A stretch of 64,000 nt of DNA from CAVVJA01 sp963809815 (GCA_963809815.1 CAWELM010000012.1:124001-188000); one strand, 5' to 3'. Shown: positions 51,832-60,820, counted from the stretch's first letter. Numbers and translations are program-made. The notes: generated by a model from the letters alone, not told the origin.

Positions 51832-53202
51832 GTGGCCGACAAGGAGCAAGCAGGTGGCGGGAGGGACGGAACAACGATCCTGCTTGTCCGGCACGGCGAG
51901 AGCACTGACAATGTCGAGCGCAGATTGGGCTCGCTCGGCCCGGGTGCGCCGCTGACAGACCGGGGGCGGGCTCAGGCCAGCGCGCTGGCCCTTCGGCTCG
52001 CTCCTCGTGAGGTCGCGGCGGTGTACGTCTCGCCGTTGCTCCGCGCCCGCCAGACCGCCGACATCCTGGGCGCGATGCTCGGCCGCGGAATCTCCACTCG
52101 CGACGAGCTGCGGGAGATCGGCCTCGGCCTGACGGAAGGAAGCACCGCCGAGTCGGACATCGCACGGGTCGGCGCGCAATACCTGCGGTGGCTGTCGGGT
52201 CACCTCACCGAAGGGCTCGACGGCGACGAGTCAGGCGAGGATGTGGTCGCCCGGATGTCGACGACCCTTGGGGCGCTGGCTAGCGCTCATCCCGGCGGAA
52301 CGGTTGTCGCGGTGAGCCACGGTGGCGCGATCGGCCTGGCGGTCTCGATGCTCGCCGGCAACATCACCGACGACTACGCGATGGCCCACCCGCTCGCCAA
52401 CTGCGGCGTCGCTGAGATCGTCCACAGCGACGGCCGGTGGACCTTGCGGTCGTGGAGCGGGGACCCGGACCGGGCGCCTCACCCCGGTGACTTGATCGAC
52501 CTCGTCGGTCGGTCCGATGCCGAGCAGGTTCGAGCGCGGCAGGGAAACGCGGTCGCTGCGGTCGACGTCGGAGGTGTTCCGTGCGTGCACCTCGGCATCG
52601 CGCAGGCGTGGGGGACACACGCATCGTTCACCGAACGGTCCGATCTTCCTTCCGACGAGATTGTCGACGCGGTCTGTCGTTGGCTTGACCAGCGGAGTCC
52701 GGGGTCGTGGCAGGTCACGGTCCGGCCGGAGCAGGTCGAAGCCGTGGCCGCTCGCCGTCTGCACGTGCTGCGCGAGCTGGCCGTTCTGATTACCGATGCC
52801 GCGCCTGCGCCGACTGCGCCGGACGGCCTGACCATCGGCCCCGCTTCGAGTGCGGAGGAGTTCCTGGCCGTGTTCGGGGCCGACCTCGCTCCCGCCGTAA
52901 CGGGCGAATTCGGCCGGTCCGGCCAAGAGTTCTTGATTTTGCGGGACGACGATCGGGTCGTGGCGTGCGCACGGCTGAGTGCGGCGGCCGGCTGCGAGTG
53001 TCTTTCTGGCGTTGTCGTGCTCCCGGACCGGCGCGGCAAGGGCCTCGGGACCGTTGTGTCGGCTGCCGCCACGGCCCAGGCGGTGAGCCAGACCGGGCTG
53101 GCGTGGCTGCACTGCGAAGCGGATCTGATCGGCTTCTACGAGCGGCTCGGCTATCGCCAGCTCACCCGGCACGTGCACCTCGGGCCATCTGTGCCCGCCT
53201 AG
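51832..53202 (+). CDS. Histidine phosphatase fused to a GNAT acetyltransferase-like domain
   Basis: A 456-residue two-domain protein. Residues about 15-205 are a histidine phosphatase with ILLVRHGESTDNVERRLG, the acid region ELREIGLGLTEGS, and the second His in VAVSHGGAIGLAVSML. Residues about 235-456 are GNAT-like, with LSGVVVLPDRRGKGLGTVV as the acetyl-CoA loop and LHCEADLIGFYERLGYRQL near the end. The middle stretch (about 205-320) includes a segment like small-molecule sensing regions of unknown type. I take the GTG at 51832; an earlier ATG would overlap pafA. Substrates are unknown. Confidence 0.8.
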   Translation: MADKEQAGGGRDGTTILLVRHGESTDNVERRLGSLGPGAPLTDRGRAQASALALRLAPREVAAVYVSPLLRARQTADILGAMLGRGISTRDELREIGLGLTEGSTAESDIARVGAQYLRWLSGHLTEGLDGDESGEDVVARMSTTLGALASAHPGGTVVAVSHGGAIGLAVSMLAGNITDDYAMAHPLANCGVAEIVHSDGRWTLRSWSGDPDRAPHPGDLIDLVGRSDAEQVRARQGNAVAAVDVGGVPCVHLGIAQAWGTHASFTERSDLPSDEIVDAVCRWLDQRSPGSWQVTVRPEQVEAVAARRLHVLRELAVLITDAAPAPTAPDGLTIGPASSAEEFLAVFGADLAPAVTGEFGRSGQEFLILRDDDRVVACARLSAAAGCECLSGVVVLPDRRGKGLGTVVSAAATAQAVSQTGLAWLHCEADLIGFYERLGYRQLTRHVHLGPSVPA

Positions 53203-53212
53203 CGTCCCGGCC

Positions 53213-54334
53213 TCACAGCAGCGCGGCGGCGTGGCGACCAGCTGCCCCGGCAGCGAGGAAATACGCGCGGTCCTCGTCGATACCTCGTCCCATGGTTGAC
53301 AAGGTCACGGGCAGCCCTCGGAGCGCGGCGTCGAGGCCATCCGTCGCTACCGTCACGATGCGATGGTGTTCGGCGAGCGGCGCGAGATCGGCTGCCACCG
53401 CCTGAGCAAGCTCGGCCGGCAGACCGGCCGGGACGACGAGGTCGGCCGTCACCAGCGCTACCCGACCAAAGGCAGTGAGCGCGTGGTGCGAAACGCCCCG
53501 GTGCCGTTCCCGGGGATCGGCGTCTGACATCCGCAGCGCGCCGACCGGCCGGCCGCCCAGGACACCGACGGCGTTGACGACCTCGCCAGCGGCGACTCCG
53601 GAGAACCCCCACGGTGTGCTAGTCCCCAGATTGCCGGGTCCCTGAGCAACGACCGCTATGTCCGCCGTGAGCACGTGGCGAGCAGCCAGCAGACCCGTAT
53701 GCACTGTCACGGCCTCCAGATCGCCACCGAAGGCTTGTCCGGTCGAAACGGTGCCGCAGAGCAGACCGCGTAGGTCGGCGACCGTGTGGGAGTACCACAG
53801 CGGCAGCGCGCCACCGTCAGTCAGCACAAACGCGACGCGGGCGTCCGGCCGATCGAGGAGCGCGCCGGCGAGGATGGCCGGTAGGGCCGAGTGGAGATCG
53901 GCCACCACGACCGGCATGCCGGAAAGCGACGTTGCTGCGGCGATCGTGGCGTAATGCGGCGAATCCGGTTCGTCAACCCCTAACACGGTGGCCTGGGTCG
54001 GGGTGTAGCGGGCCTTGACGAGATGTCCTGGACCCGATGGGTCCTCCGGTAGCCGATCGGGCAAGGCGACGACGATCGCGTGCCCACCGGTACCCAGGCC
54101 GGCCTCCAGGGCGGTCGTGTTGAGCACGACCCGATCACCCGGCTGTGGGGATCCGACCAGCGCGACGTAAGCCAGCGCCGGCGTCAGGCCATCGCCAACT
54201 ACGTCCACGACGACCTCGCGCACCCCGGTCCACTGCCGTCCGACCGCAGTTACGGTCCCGGCCCGCCAGCGGATCACCGGCCACACTGTAATGCCGTGCG
54301 CGATACGGCTCTCATCAGCAATGATCGGGGCCAT
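53213..54334 (-). CDS. DUF3866-family protein
   Basis: A 373-residue protein that I recall as DUF3866, common in actinobacteria near pafA and pafB. Noted segments are VVVDVVGDGLTPALAYVAL then GDRVVLNTTALEAGLGTGG near residue 70, and the central VAQGPGNLGTSTPWGFSGV near 230. The C-terminal third contains SHHALTAFGRVALVTADLV. Gly-rich loops suggest nucleotide or metabolite binding, but no enzyme class is clear. The ATG at 54334 fits the family. It is convergent with the phosphatase-GNAT fusion and divergent from pafB. Confidence 0.8.
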   Translation of the reverse strand: MAPIIADESRIAHGITVWPVIRWRAGTVTAVGRQWTGVREVVVDVVGDGLTPALAYVALVGSPQPGDRVVLNTTALEAGLGTGGHAIVVALPDRLPEDPSGPGHLVKARYTPTQATVLGVDEPDSPHYATIAAATSLSGMPVVVADLHSALPAILAGALLDRPDARVAFVLTDGGALPLWYSHTVADLRGLLCGTVSTGQAFGGDLEAVTVHTGLLAARHVLTADIAVVAQGPGNLGTSTPWGFSGVAAGEVVNAVGVLGGRPVGALRMSDADPRERHRGVSHHALTAFGRVALVTADLVVPAGLPAELAQAVAADLAPLAEHHRIVTVATDGLDAALRGLPVTLSTMGRGIDEDRAYFLAAGAAGRHAAALL

Positions 54335-54399
54335 GAGTCTGCGCCGCGGCGACCTCGCGCAGACCGTTGCGAAGCGGTCGGTACCGGGCAGGTGGAGTC

Positions 54400-55437
54400 A
54401 TGGCGGGTAGGCGAGCCGCCACCCGGCGGGGCCGGCCGCGCATTAGTTTCGAGGACATGGCAGCGCGACGCGCCGAGCGGCTGGTGAACCTCGTCATCTG
54501 CCTGCTGTCAACCCGACAGTTCCTCACGGCGGAGCGGGTCCGAGACGCCGTGCCGGGGTACGAGCCGGCCGACGGGGATCCGAGGACCGACGAAGCGTTC
54601 AAGCGGATGTTCGAACGGGACAAGGCGGAACTGCGTGACCTCGGCATCCCGCTGGAGACGGGCCGGAACAGCATTTTCGACGCCGAGGACGGCTACCGGA
54701 TCACCCGGCGCAAATACGAACTCCCGCCGATCCCGTTCGACCCGGCGGAGGCGGCGGCGGTCGGCCTCGCTGCCCGTTTGTGGCAGTCCGCAACGCTCGG
54801 CGCGCCCGCCCGCAACGCACTGATCAAACTGCGGGCCGGCGGCACGGATGTCGCCGCAGGGGATGCACCGGGCGCACAACCGCACGTCGACGCAAGCGAT
54901 CCAGCCCTGCCACCGCTGCTCGACGCCGCCAGGCACGCCCGAGTCGCGACCTTCGACTATCTCAAGGCGGGCAAGCGCGATCCAGAACGACGCACGATCC
55001 AGCCGTGGGGGGTCCTGTCCTGGCGGCGCCGCTGGTACGTCGTGGGGCACGATCTCGACCGCGATGAGGCGCGCAGCTTCCGGCTGTCTCGCGTGGTAGG
55101 CGGTGTCGAAGTCAGTGGCCCACCGGGCGCGTTCCAGCGGCCCGACGTCGACCTGCTCGGCTATGTGGCCAGCCGCGGCCCCGATTCCACGCGGGTGGCC
55201 CGGGTGGCGGTCTACGGACCGGGGTTAGGTGAGCTTCGACGAATCGCCGAGAGCGAAACGGACGGCGTGCTGACGATCCACTACGCCGACCTGCGCTGGA
55301 TCGCGAGAATCGTTGCCAGCGCCGGGCGATCGGCTCGGGTGCTCAGTCCACCCGAACTTGTTGACGCCGTTGTCGCGCGGCTCACTCCCACCGCGCGAGC
55401 GGCACATCACTTGACCGCGGGGGGAGTCGGACGATGA
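54400..55437 (+). CDS. pafB: WYL-domain transcriptional regulator PafB
   Basis: A 345-residue protein that with PafC forms a transcription activator of the LexA-independent DNA-damage response in mycobacteria. An N-terminal winged helix (about residues 20-110, with AERLVNLVICLLSTRQFLTA) is followed by the WYL domain containing RRTIQPWGVLSWRRRWYVVG near residue 200 and a WCX tail. I use the ATG at 54400 with GGTGGAG upstream. The stop overlaps the pafC start (ATGA), the family's normal arrangement. Confidence 0.95.
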   Translation: MAGRRAATRRGRPRISFEDMAARRAERLVNLVICLLSTRQFLTAERVRDAVPGYEPADGDPRTDEAFKRMFERDKAELRDLGIPLETGRNSIFDAEDGYRITRRKYELPPIPFDPAEAAAVGLAARLWQSATLGAPARNALIKLRAGGTDVAAGDAPGAQPHVDASDPALPPLLDAARHARVATFDYLKAGKRDPERRTIQPWGVLSWRRRWYVVGHDLDRDEARSFRLSRVVGGVEVSGPPGAFQRPDVDLLGYVASRGPDSTRVARVAVYGPGLGELRRIAESETDGVLTIHYADLRWIARIVASAGRSARVLSPPELVDAVVARLTPTARAAHHLTAGGVGR

Positions 55438-56387
55438 CCGGCGAGCGTGAGCGACTGCCTCGGCTCCTGTCGCTGGTGCCCTACTTGCAGGCGCACCCGG
55501 GCGTGGCGATCGCAACGGCGGCGGCTGATTTCGGGGTAAGCGAGGAGCAGCTGCGTCGCGACCTGCAACTGCTGTGGATGTGCGGGCTGCCCGGGCACGG
55601 GCCGGGGGATCTCATCGACCTGTCGTTCGAGGGTGACTCGGTATCCGTGATCTTCGACGCCGGAATCTCCCGGCCGCTGCGGCTCACCGCTGAAGAGGCC
55701 CTTGCGCTCGTCGTCGCCCTGCGCACCTTGATGGAGACGCCCGGCCTGACCGACCGGGCTGCCGTCGAGCGGGCTCTGGCCAAGGTGGAGGCTGCCGCGG
55801 GCGGATCCGTCGACGCAGCGGACACGGTGGCCGTGGCCTTCGACCAGGTGGACCGCCTGCAGCTCGTCGTCGAGCAGGCGGTCGAGGGCAAGCGGGCGCT
55901 GGCCCTGCGTTACTACACGGCCACCCGGGACGAAACGACCGACCGGACCGTCGATCCGATGCGCATCTTCACCATGGACGGCCGGTTCTACCTGGAGGCC
56001 TGGTGTCGGCGGGCCGAAGGAATGCGGATATTCCGGCTCGACCGCATCGAGAACGCCCGGCTCCTCGACGAGCCCGCGCGGCCGCCGGCCGAGGCCCACC
56101 TGCGGGACTTGTCCGAGGGCGTATACACGCCGGCTCCTGAGCATCTGCTGGTCGTATTGCGGGTAGCGCCCGCATACGGCTGGGTAGCCGACTACTACCC
56201 AGTTACCGAGGACACCGCGATCGAGGACGGCCAGCGCCAGATCAGCGTGCGGGTCGCGGACCCCGCCTGGGTGCGAGCACTCGTCCTCGGCTCGGCGGGG
56301 CAGGTCGAGCTGTTGTCGCCGGAGTGGTTGGCCGAGTCGGTGGCCAACGAAGCGGCCGCAGCAATCGACGCGTACGCGGCGTTCTGA
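55434..56387 (+). CDS. pafC: WYL-domain transcriptional regulator PafC
   Basis: A 317-residue partner of PafB. It has an N-terminal helix-turn-helix (LLSLVPYLQAHPGVAIATAA then FGVSEEQLRRDLQLLWMCGL), a WYL domain with RTVDPMRIFTMDGRFYLEAW near residue 170, and a C-terminal WCX extension. It is translationally coupled to pafB. In mycobacteria the pair drives promoters of DNA-repair genes. Despite the name it does not control the proteasome directly, as far as is known. Confidence 0.95.
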   Translation: MTGERERLPRLLSLVPYLQAHPGVAIATAAADFGVSEEQLRRDLQLLWMCGLPGHGPGDLIDLSFEGDSVSVIFDAGISRPLRLTAEEALALVVALRTLMETPGLTDRAAVERALAKVEAAAGGSVDAADTVAVAFDQVDRLQLVVEQAVEGKRALALRYYTATRDETTDRTVDPMRIFTMDGRFYLEAWCRRAEGMRIFRLDRIENARLLDEPARPPAEAHLRDLSEGVYTPAPEHLLVVLRVAPAYGWVADYYPVTEDTAIEDGQRQISVRVADPAWVRALVLGSAGQVELLSPEWLAESVANEAAAAIDAYAAF

Positions 56388-56424
56388 CAGGCCCTATCCA
56401 GGCCGCCGCAGTAAAGTCTGCGGA

Positions 56425-56634
56425 GTGTGGTGGGTCGTGGCGATCGCGTGGGGCGCTGCGTTGATTGTTGCTGCGGTCGTTCTTGGGTCATGCCTGTATG
56501 AGCTGTCCTGGAAGTCTGCCCGGCTGAGAAAGGACGTCGCGCTGCTCACCGAGGCGGAAGCTGAGCTCGCCGGGTTGCAGGCCCAGATACGGGCAGCACA
56601 AGAGCGTCTGGCCATCGTTCGATTGGAACGCTGA
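56425..56634 (+). CDS. Small single-pass membrane protein with coiled coil, in the usual tatA position
   Basis: A 69-residue protein from a GTG at 56425. Residues about 3-25 form a membrane helix (VVAIAWGAALIVAAVVLGSC), and residues 32-69 form a predicted coiled coil (EAEAELAGLQAQIRAAQERL). In many actinobacteria the gene between pafC and tatC is tatA, but this product has none of the TatA traits (short helix, Phe-Gly hinge, amphipathic helix with a basic face). It may be a distinct small membrane protein that some relatives carry beside tatA. Only 4 bp separate it from tatC. Confidence 0.6.
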   Translation: MWWVVAIAWGAALIVAAVVLGSCLYELSWKSARLRKDVALLTEAEAELAGLQAQIRAAQERLAIVRLER

Positions 56635-56638
56635 ACCG

Positions 56639-57535
56639 ATGGTCCGGCTGCGGCTGCGTCGCCGTCGACGCAGCAATCCCGAAGGCCGCATGTCGGTTAT
56701 GTCTCACCTGCGTGAGCTCCGCCGCCGGATCGTGACCATATTGCTGATCATCGCGGCCGGCGCCGTGGTGGGCTGGATTTTCTACGATCCGATATTGGCC
56801 ATCCTCAAGCACCCGTACTGCAGCGTCCCAGCGTCGCACCGATTTCCGCCGAACTCGAAGGATTGCGAGCTGATCTTCACTGCACCGTTGGACGGCTTCA
56901 CCACCCGGCTCAAGGTGTCGGTGCTCGCCGGCGCGGTCCTGACCGCGCCACTGTGGTTGTATCAGATCTGGGCGTTCGTCACGCCGGGGCTGCGCAAGAA
57001 GGAGCGCAAATACACCCTGATTTTCGTGGCTGCGTCGACCGTGCTGTTCGCCGCCGGCGTGTGCCTGGCCTACGTCGTACTGGCCAAGGGCTTGCAGGTG
57101 CTGATCGGGGCCGCCGGCTCCGGCGCGGTCGCGACGCTGACGGTCAACAGTTATCTGTCGTTCGTCATTCTCATGCTCGTCATCTTCGGAGTGTCCTTCG
57201 AACTGCCCCTGCTGATCGTCATGGCGAACGTGGTCGGCGTGCTTCCGGCCAAGCTGCTCAAGCGATTCCAGCGTGGCGGCATCTTTCTGATCTTCCTGTT
57301 CGCCGCGATAGCAACCCCCAGCACCGACCCGTTCACGATGTGCGCAATGGCGATACCCATGGTGTTGCTGTTCGAGGCCGCGGTGCTCTTCGCCGTCGTG
57401 CACGACCGGCGCAAGGCGCGCCGGAAGGCAGAAGCGGAGGCGCAGGCCCGAGCGAACGCGCTGGATGACGACACCCCGTCGGCCATCGATCCGATTCCGC
57501 GCCGGCTGCCGGAAACCTGGTCGGAAGCAACGTGA
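56639..57535 (+). CDS. tatC: Sec-independent protein translocase subunit TatC
   Basis: A 298-residue membrane protein with six helices that recognises the twin-arginine signal of folded exported proteins. Conserved parts are MSHLRELRRRIVTILLIIAA near residue 21, LIFTAPLDGFTTRLKVSVLA near 80, PLWLYQIWAFVTPGLRKKER near 103, FELPLLIVMANVVGV near 185, and the ATPSTDPFTM segment near 222. The C-terminal 40 residues are charged and cytoplasmic. The N-terminus is unusually Arg-rich (VRLRLRRRRRS). No tatA is visible in the window, so it must be encoded elsewhere. Confidence 0.96.
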   Translation: MVRLRLRRRRRSNPEGRMSVMSHLRELRRRIVTILLIIAAGAVVGWIFYDPILAILKHPYCSVPASHRFPPNSKDCELIFTAPLDGFTTRLKVSVLAGAVLTAPLWLYQIWAFVTPGLRKKERKYTLIFVAASTVLFAAGVCLAYVVLAKGLQVLIGAAGSGAVATLTVNSYLSFVILMLVIFGVSFELPLLIVMANVVGVLPAKLLKRFQRGGIFLIFLFAAIATPSTDPFTMCAMAIPMVLLFEAAVLFAVVHDRRKARRKAEAEAQARANALDDDTPSAIDPIPRRLPETWSEAT

Positions 57536-57544
57536 GGACCGCTC

Positions 57545-57964
57545 ATGACTGACGATGCCCTGACCCGGCTGCTCGCTGACACGCACCATGGCATCCTGGT
57601 CACCTTGCGGTCGAACGGGCGTCCTCAGCTGTCGAACGTGAGTCACACCTACGACCCCGAGACCCGCCTCGTGCGCGTCTCCGTGACCGACACTCGAGTC
57701 AAGGTCCGCAACGTGCGCCGCGATCCGCGGGCGAGCTTCCACGTGACCAGTCGAGACTTCTGGCGCTGGGCAGTTGGCGACGGCATTGCCGAGTTGACGC
57801 CCGTCGCGACCGATCCGGGCGACGCTACCGTCGAGGAGCTGATCGAGATCTACCGCGCCATCGCGGGCGAGCATCCGGACTGGGACGACTTCCGACGAGC
57901 GATGGTCGCCGACCGTCGGCTCGTGCTCCGGCTGCGAGTAGAGCGCATCTACGGCACGGCCTGA
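57545..57964 (+). CDS. PPOX-class F420-dependent oxidoreductase-like protein
   Basis: A 139-residue split-barrel flavoprotein-like enzyme of the Rv1155-related PPOX group. Visible features are GILVTLRSNGRPQLSNVSHT near residue 17, VKVRNVRRDPRASFHV (the phosphate-binding segment) near 52, and the C-terminal RLRVERIYG typical of the family. Members reduce substrates with F420H2 or bind flavin. It starts 9 bp after tatC at an ATG with GAGG upstream and might share its transcript. The true substrate is unknown. Confidence 0.88.
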   Translation: MTDDALTRLLADTHHGILVTLRSNGRPQLSNVSHTYDPETRLVRVSVTDTRVKVRNVRRDPRASFHVTSRDFWRWAVGDGIAELTPVATDPGDATVEELIEIYRAIAGEHPDWDDFRRAMVADRRLVLRLRVERIYGTA

Positions 57965-58059
57965 CCGCAAAACCGCCGGGGAGCAGCGACCGCGGCAGCC
58001 TGAGCCTCGGCCGGTATCTCTCGCAACCTCCCGACCGATACCTCTCGTGCTGTACGCTA

Positions 58060-59052
58060 ATGAACATGATTGTCAATTCGACTTTCATTCGCTGGTGGCG
58101 GCGAGCCGCCCGCGCGGCCGTACGTCCAGGGGCGTTCGTCCGTGCGACTACCGCTGTCGTGGTGACTCCCGTCGCCGCGTTGATCGCACTGACGGCTTGC
58201 AGCTCGGACTCGAACGACTCCGCCTCTACAACCCCAGCCGGCCAGCCGGTGCGGGTCGTGGCCTCTACGAACGTCTACGGGGACATCGCCCGGCAGATCG
58301 GGGGCGACCACGTACAGGTGACCTCGATAATCAACGACCCGAACCAAGATCCGCACTCCTACCAGGCCGCCCCCCAGAACCAGTTGGCCCTGTCCAAGGC
58401 CCGCGTGATCATCGAAAATGGCGGCGGATACGACGACTTCGTGGACGTGATGCGGCACTCGGCTGCTCGACACGACGCGGTCGTGCTCAATGCCGTGAAC
58501 ATCTCCGGTCGAAATCCTGCGGACCCAGAGCTCAACGAGCACGTCTGGTACGACTTCCCCTCGATGCGCGAGCTATCCGCGAAGCTCGCCGACGCACTCA
58601 TCCAGGCCGATCCCGGATCGGCCCCTACGTTCCGCGCCAACGCCGCCGCGTTTGCCGCCAAGCTGGCTGCCCTGGAGAAGTCGGAGGCTGCGATTCGAGC
58701 CAAGTTCGCGGGCGTGGGCGTAGCGGTCACGGAGCCGGTGCCGCTGTACCTGCTCGAGGCGTGCGGCCTCGACAATCGAACGCCTGCTGCCTTCAGCCAC
58801 GCGATCGAGGAGGGAACGGGCGTACCGCCGCGGACGCTGAATGAGATGCTCGGCCTGGTCGAAGGACAGAAGGTCGCCCTGCTCGCCTACAACGAGCAAA
58901 CGTCGAGCCCGGAAACCGAGAAAGTCCTCGACGCGGCGCGCCAGCACGGCATTGCGGTCGTCCCGGTCACCGAGACGCTCCCGCCCGGCCAGGACTATCT
59001 GAGCTGGATGACCGCCAATGTCACCGCCGTTGACGAAGCGCTGCGGTCATGA
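58060..59052 (+). CDS. znuA: Zinc ABC transporter, substrate-binding lipoprotein
   Basis: A 330-residue cluster A-I (Lbp/ZnuA type) binding protein. The N-terminus has an Arg-rich region (WWRRAARAA), a hydrophobic stretch and a lipobox ALTACSS, so it is a membrane-anchored lipoprotein. The metal ligands are expected in DPNQDPHSYQA near residue 105, NEHVWYDFPS near 165 and later AFSHAIEEGTG. There is no long His-rich loop, unlike many ZnuA proteins. It is the first gene of a znuA-znuC-znuB operon with 4-nt overlaps, and a Zur-like box overlaps its start codon. A manganese role is possible in this family, but the box and the downstream regulator favour zinc. Confidence 0.9.
   Translation: MNMIVNSTFIRWWRRAARAAVRPGAFVRATTAVVVTPVAALIALTACSSDSNDSASTTPAGQPVRVVASTNVYGDIARQIGGDHVQVTSIINDPNQDPHSYQAAPQNQLALSKARVIIENGGGYDDFVDVMRHSAARHDAVVLNAVNISGRNPADPELNEHVWYDFPSMRELSAKLADALIQADPGSAPTFRANAAAFAAKLAALEKSEAAIRAKFAGVGVAVTEPVPLYLLEACGLDNRTPAAFSHAIEEGTGVPPRTLNEMLGLVEGQKVALLAYNEQTSSPETEKVLDAARQHGIAVVPVTETLPPGQDYLSWMTANVTAVDEALRS
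58061..58075 (+). promoter_or_regulatory. Zur-like operator at the start of znuA
   Basis: TGAACATGATTGTCA is a near-palindrome matching the actinobacterial Zur site TGAAAATGATTTTCA (from memory) at 13 of 15 positions. It starts one base into the predicted ATG of znuA. Zinc-bound Zur sitting here would block transcription or initiation of the operon. The overlap hints that the transcript start lies very close to, or the true start codon downstream of, 58060. Confidence 0.65.
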
Positions 59053-59885
59053 CTGCTACATCAGACTCGGTGCTTGCGGTGCGCTCAGCTTCGCTCACAC
59101 TCGCGAACCACACCTTGTGGTCCGGGCTCGATTTGGACGTGCGGGGGGGCGAGTTCCTCGCGGTACTGGGCGCGAACGGGTCCGGCAAGACCACCTTGCT
59201 ACGGGCTGTGCTCGGCCTGCAGCCGCTGACCCGTGGCTCTATCACTGTGTGCGGGCGCCCGGCTGAACGGGGCAGCGAGCTGATCGGTTACGTGCCGCAA
59301 GAGCGACGGCTGGCCCCGCCGGCTCCGCTCCGGGCGGCTGACCTCGTGGAGATGGGGCTCGACGGCCATCGATTGGGACCGGGCTGGTTCGGGGGTCGTC
59401 AGCGGCGCCAGCGAGTGGCCGAAATTCTCGCCGCAGTCGGCGCGAGCGAGCTAGCAAACGTACCCGTGGCGAACCTGTCCGGGGGCGAGCAGCAACGGGT
59501 GCGCATTGCCCAGGCGGTCGCGACCGAGCCCCGCCTGCTGCTCTGCGACGAGCCCTTGTTGTCGCTGGATCCGCGCCATCAGCGCGAAGTGGTTCGGCTG
59601 ATCGACGACCGGCGCCGAACCGAAAGAACCGCCGTCCTGTTCGTGACCCACGAGATAAATCCGGTCCTGCCGTACGTCGACCGGGTGCTGTATCTGGCTG
59701 ACGGCCGGTTCCGAATCGGCAGCGTCGACGAGGTCATGACCTCCCAAAGCCTGTCGACGCTCTACGGCGCCCGGATCGAGGTGCTCCGTATCGACGGGCG
59801 GATTGTCGTGGTCGGAGTCCCCGACCACGCGGATGAGCTCGACAGTGCTGACGACAGCTACGCGACCGCGGAGAGCGCCTCATGA
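59049..59885 (+). CDS. znuC: Zinc ABC transporter, ATP-binding subunit
   Basis: A 278-residue ABC ATPase of the metal-transport family. Walker A is LGANGSGKTTLLRA near residue 40, the Q-loop is YVPQERRLAP near 78, the signature is LSGGEQQRVRIAQAV near 140, and Walker B is LLLCDEPLLSLDP near 160. The switch His lies in FVTHEINPV near 198. It powers uptake through the ZnuB-type permease. It overlaps znuA upstream (ATGA) and znuB downstream (4 nt), so all three are co-expressed. Confidence 0.93.
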   Translation: MTATSDSVLAVRSASLTLANHTLWSGLDLDVRGGEFLAVLGANGSGKTTLLRAVLGLQPLTRGSITVCGRPAERGSELIGYVPQERRLAPPAPLRAADLVEMGLDGHRLGPGWFGGRQRRQRVAEILAAVGASELANVPVANLSGGEQQRVRIAQAVATEPRLLLCDEPLLSLDPRHQREVVRLIDDRRRTERTAVLFVTHEINPVLPYVDRVLYLADGRFRIGSVDEVMTSQSLSTLYGARIEVLRIDGRIVVVGVPDHADELDSADDSYATAESAS

Positions 59886-60820
59886 CGACGTTTACTCTCG
59901 CGTCGAGCGAACCAGGCCTGTGGAAGCAGATCTTCAACTTCGACAGCTACGGCGACCTGCTCTCGCTGCTCCACAACTCCGTGATCGCGGGAGCGGTACT
60001 GGGCATCATCGGCGGGCTGATCAGCGTCTTCGTCATGATGCGCGACCTGCCGTTTGCAGTTCATGGCATCAGCGAACTGTCCTTCGCCGGTGCGGCCGGT
60101 GCGCTACTCATCGGCGTCAACGTGGTCGTGGGCGCGGTCACGGGCTCGTTGCTGGCCGCCGTCGTGATCGGTGCGCTCGGTGTCCGGGCCAGGGAGCGCA
60201 ACTCGATCATCGGCGTGCTCATGCCGTTCGGGCTCGGTCTGGGCGTGCTGTTCCTGTCTCTGTACAAGGGCCGATCGGCCAACAAGTTCGGGCTGCTGAC
60301 CGGCCAGATCGTCGCCATTGACACCCCTCAGCTTTCCTGGCTGATCGCTATCGGCCTGGTGGTGCTGGCGAGCTTGTTTGTGATGTGGCGGCCGTTGCGG
60401 TTCGCGAGCCTTGATCCGGAGGTGGCCGCCGCCCGGGGGGTTCCCGTACGGCTTCTCTCGCCGATCTTCATGCTCGTCCTCGGGCTGGCGATCGCCGCAT
60501 CGGTCCAGGTCGTCGGTGCGTTGCTCGTATTGAGCATCGTGTGCACCCCTGCAGCGGCGGCGATGCGAGTGACGGCATCGCCGAGGGTTACCGTCGCACT
60601 TAGCGTCGGGTTCGGGACGGTCGCCATGGTCGGCGGCACGCTGCTCGCGCTCGGCAGTTCCATTCCGATCAGCCCGTACGTCACGACGATCTCGTTTGCC
60701 TTTTACGTCGTGTGCCGACTCATCGGATCGCGGCGCGGATGGCGCAGAAGTACGAGGCGCGCCGCCGAAGAGATTGCCGCACCGGTTCCTGAGGCCGCGG
60801 TTCCGGCGCACCACCCCTGA
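59882..60820 (+). CDS. znuB: Zinc ABC transporter, permease subunit
   Basis: A 312-residue ABC-3 family permease with about eight membrane helices. Recognisable parts are LHNSVIAGAVLGIIGGLISV near residue 32, FAVHGISELSFAGAAGALL near 58, and SIVCTPAAAAMRVTASPR near 220. The C-terminus is a charged cytoplasmic tail (RRAAEEIAAPVPEAAVP). It completes the znuACB operon and is followed 72 bp later by the Fur-family regulator gene, which has its own possible site. Confidence 0.93.
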   Translation: MTTFTLASSEPGLWKQIFNFDSYGDLLSLLHNSVIAGAVLGIIGGLISVFVMMRDLPFAVHGISELSFAGAAGALLIGVNVVVGAVTGSLLAAVVIGALGVRARERNSIIGVLMPFGLGLGVLFLSLYKGRSANKFGLLTGQIVAIDTPQLSWLIAIGLVVLASLFVMWRPLRFASLDPEVAAARGVPVRLLSPIFMLVLGLAIAASVQVVGALLVLSIVCTPAAAAMRVTASPRVTVALSVGFGTVAMVGGTLLALGSSIPISPYVTTISFAFYVVCRLIGSRRGWRRSTRRAAEEIAAPVPEAAVPAHHP

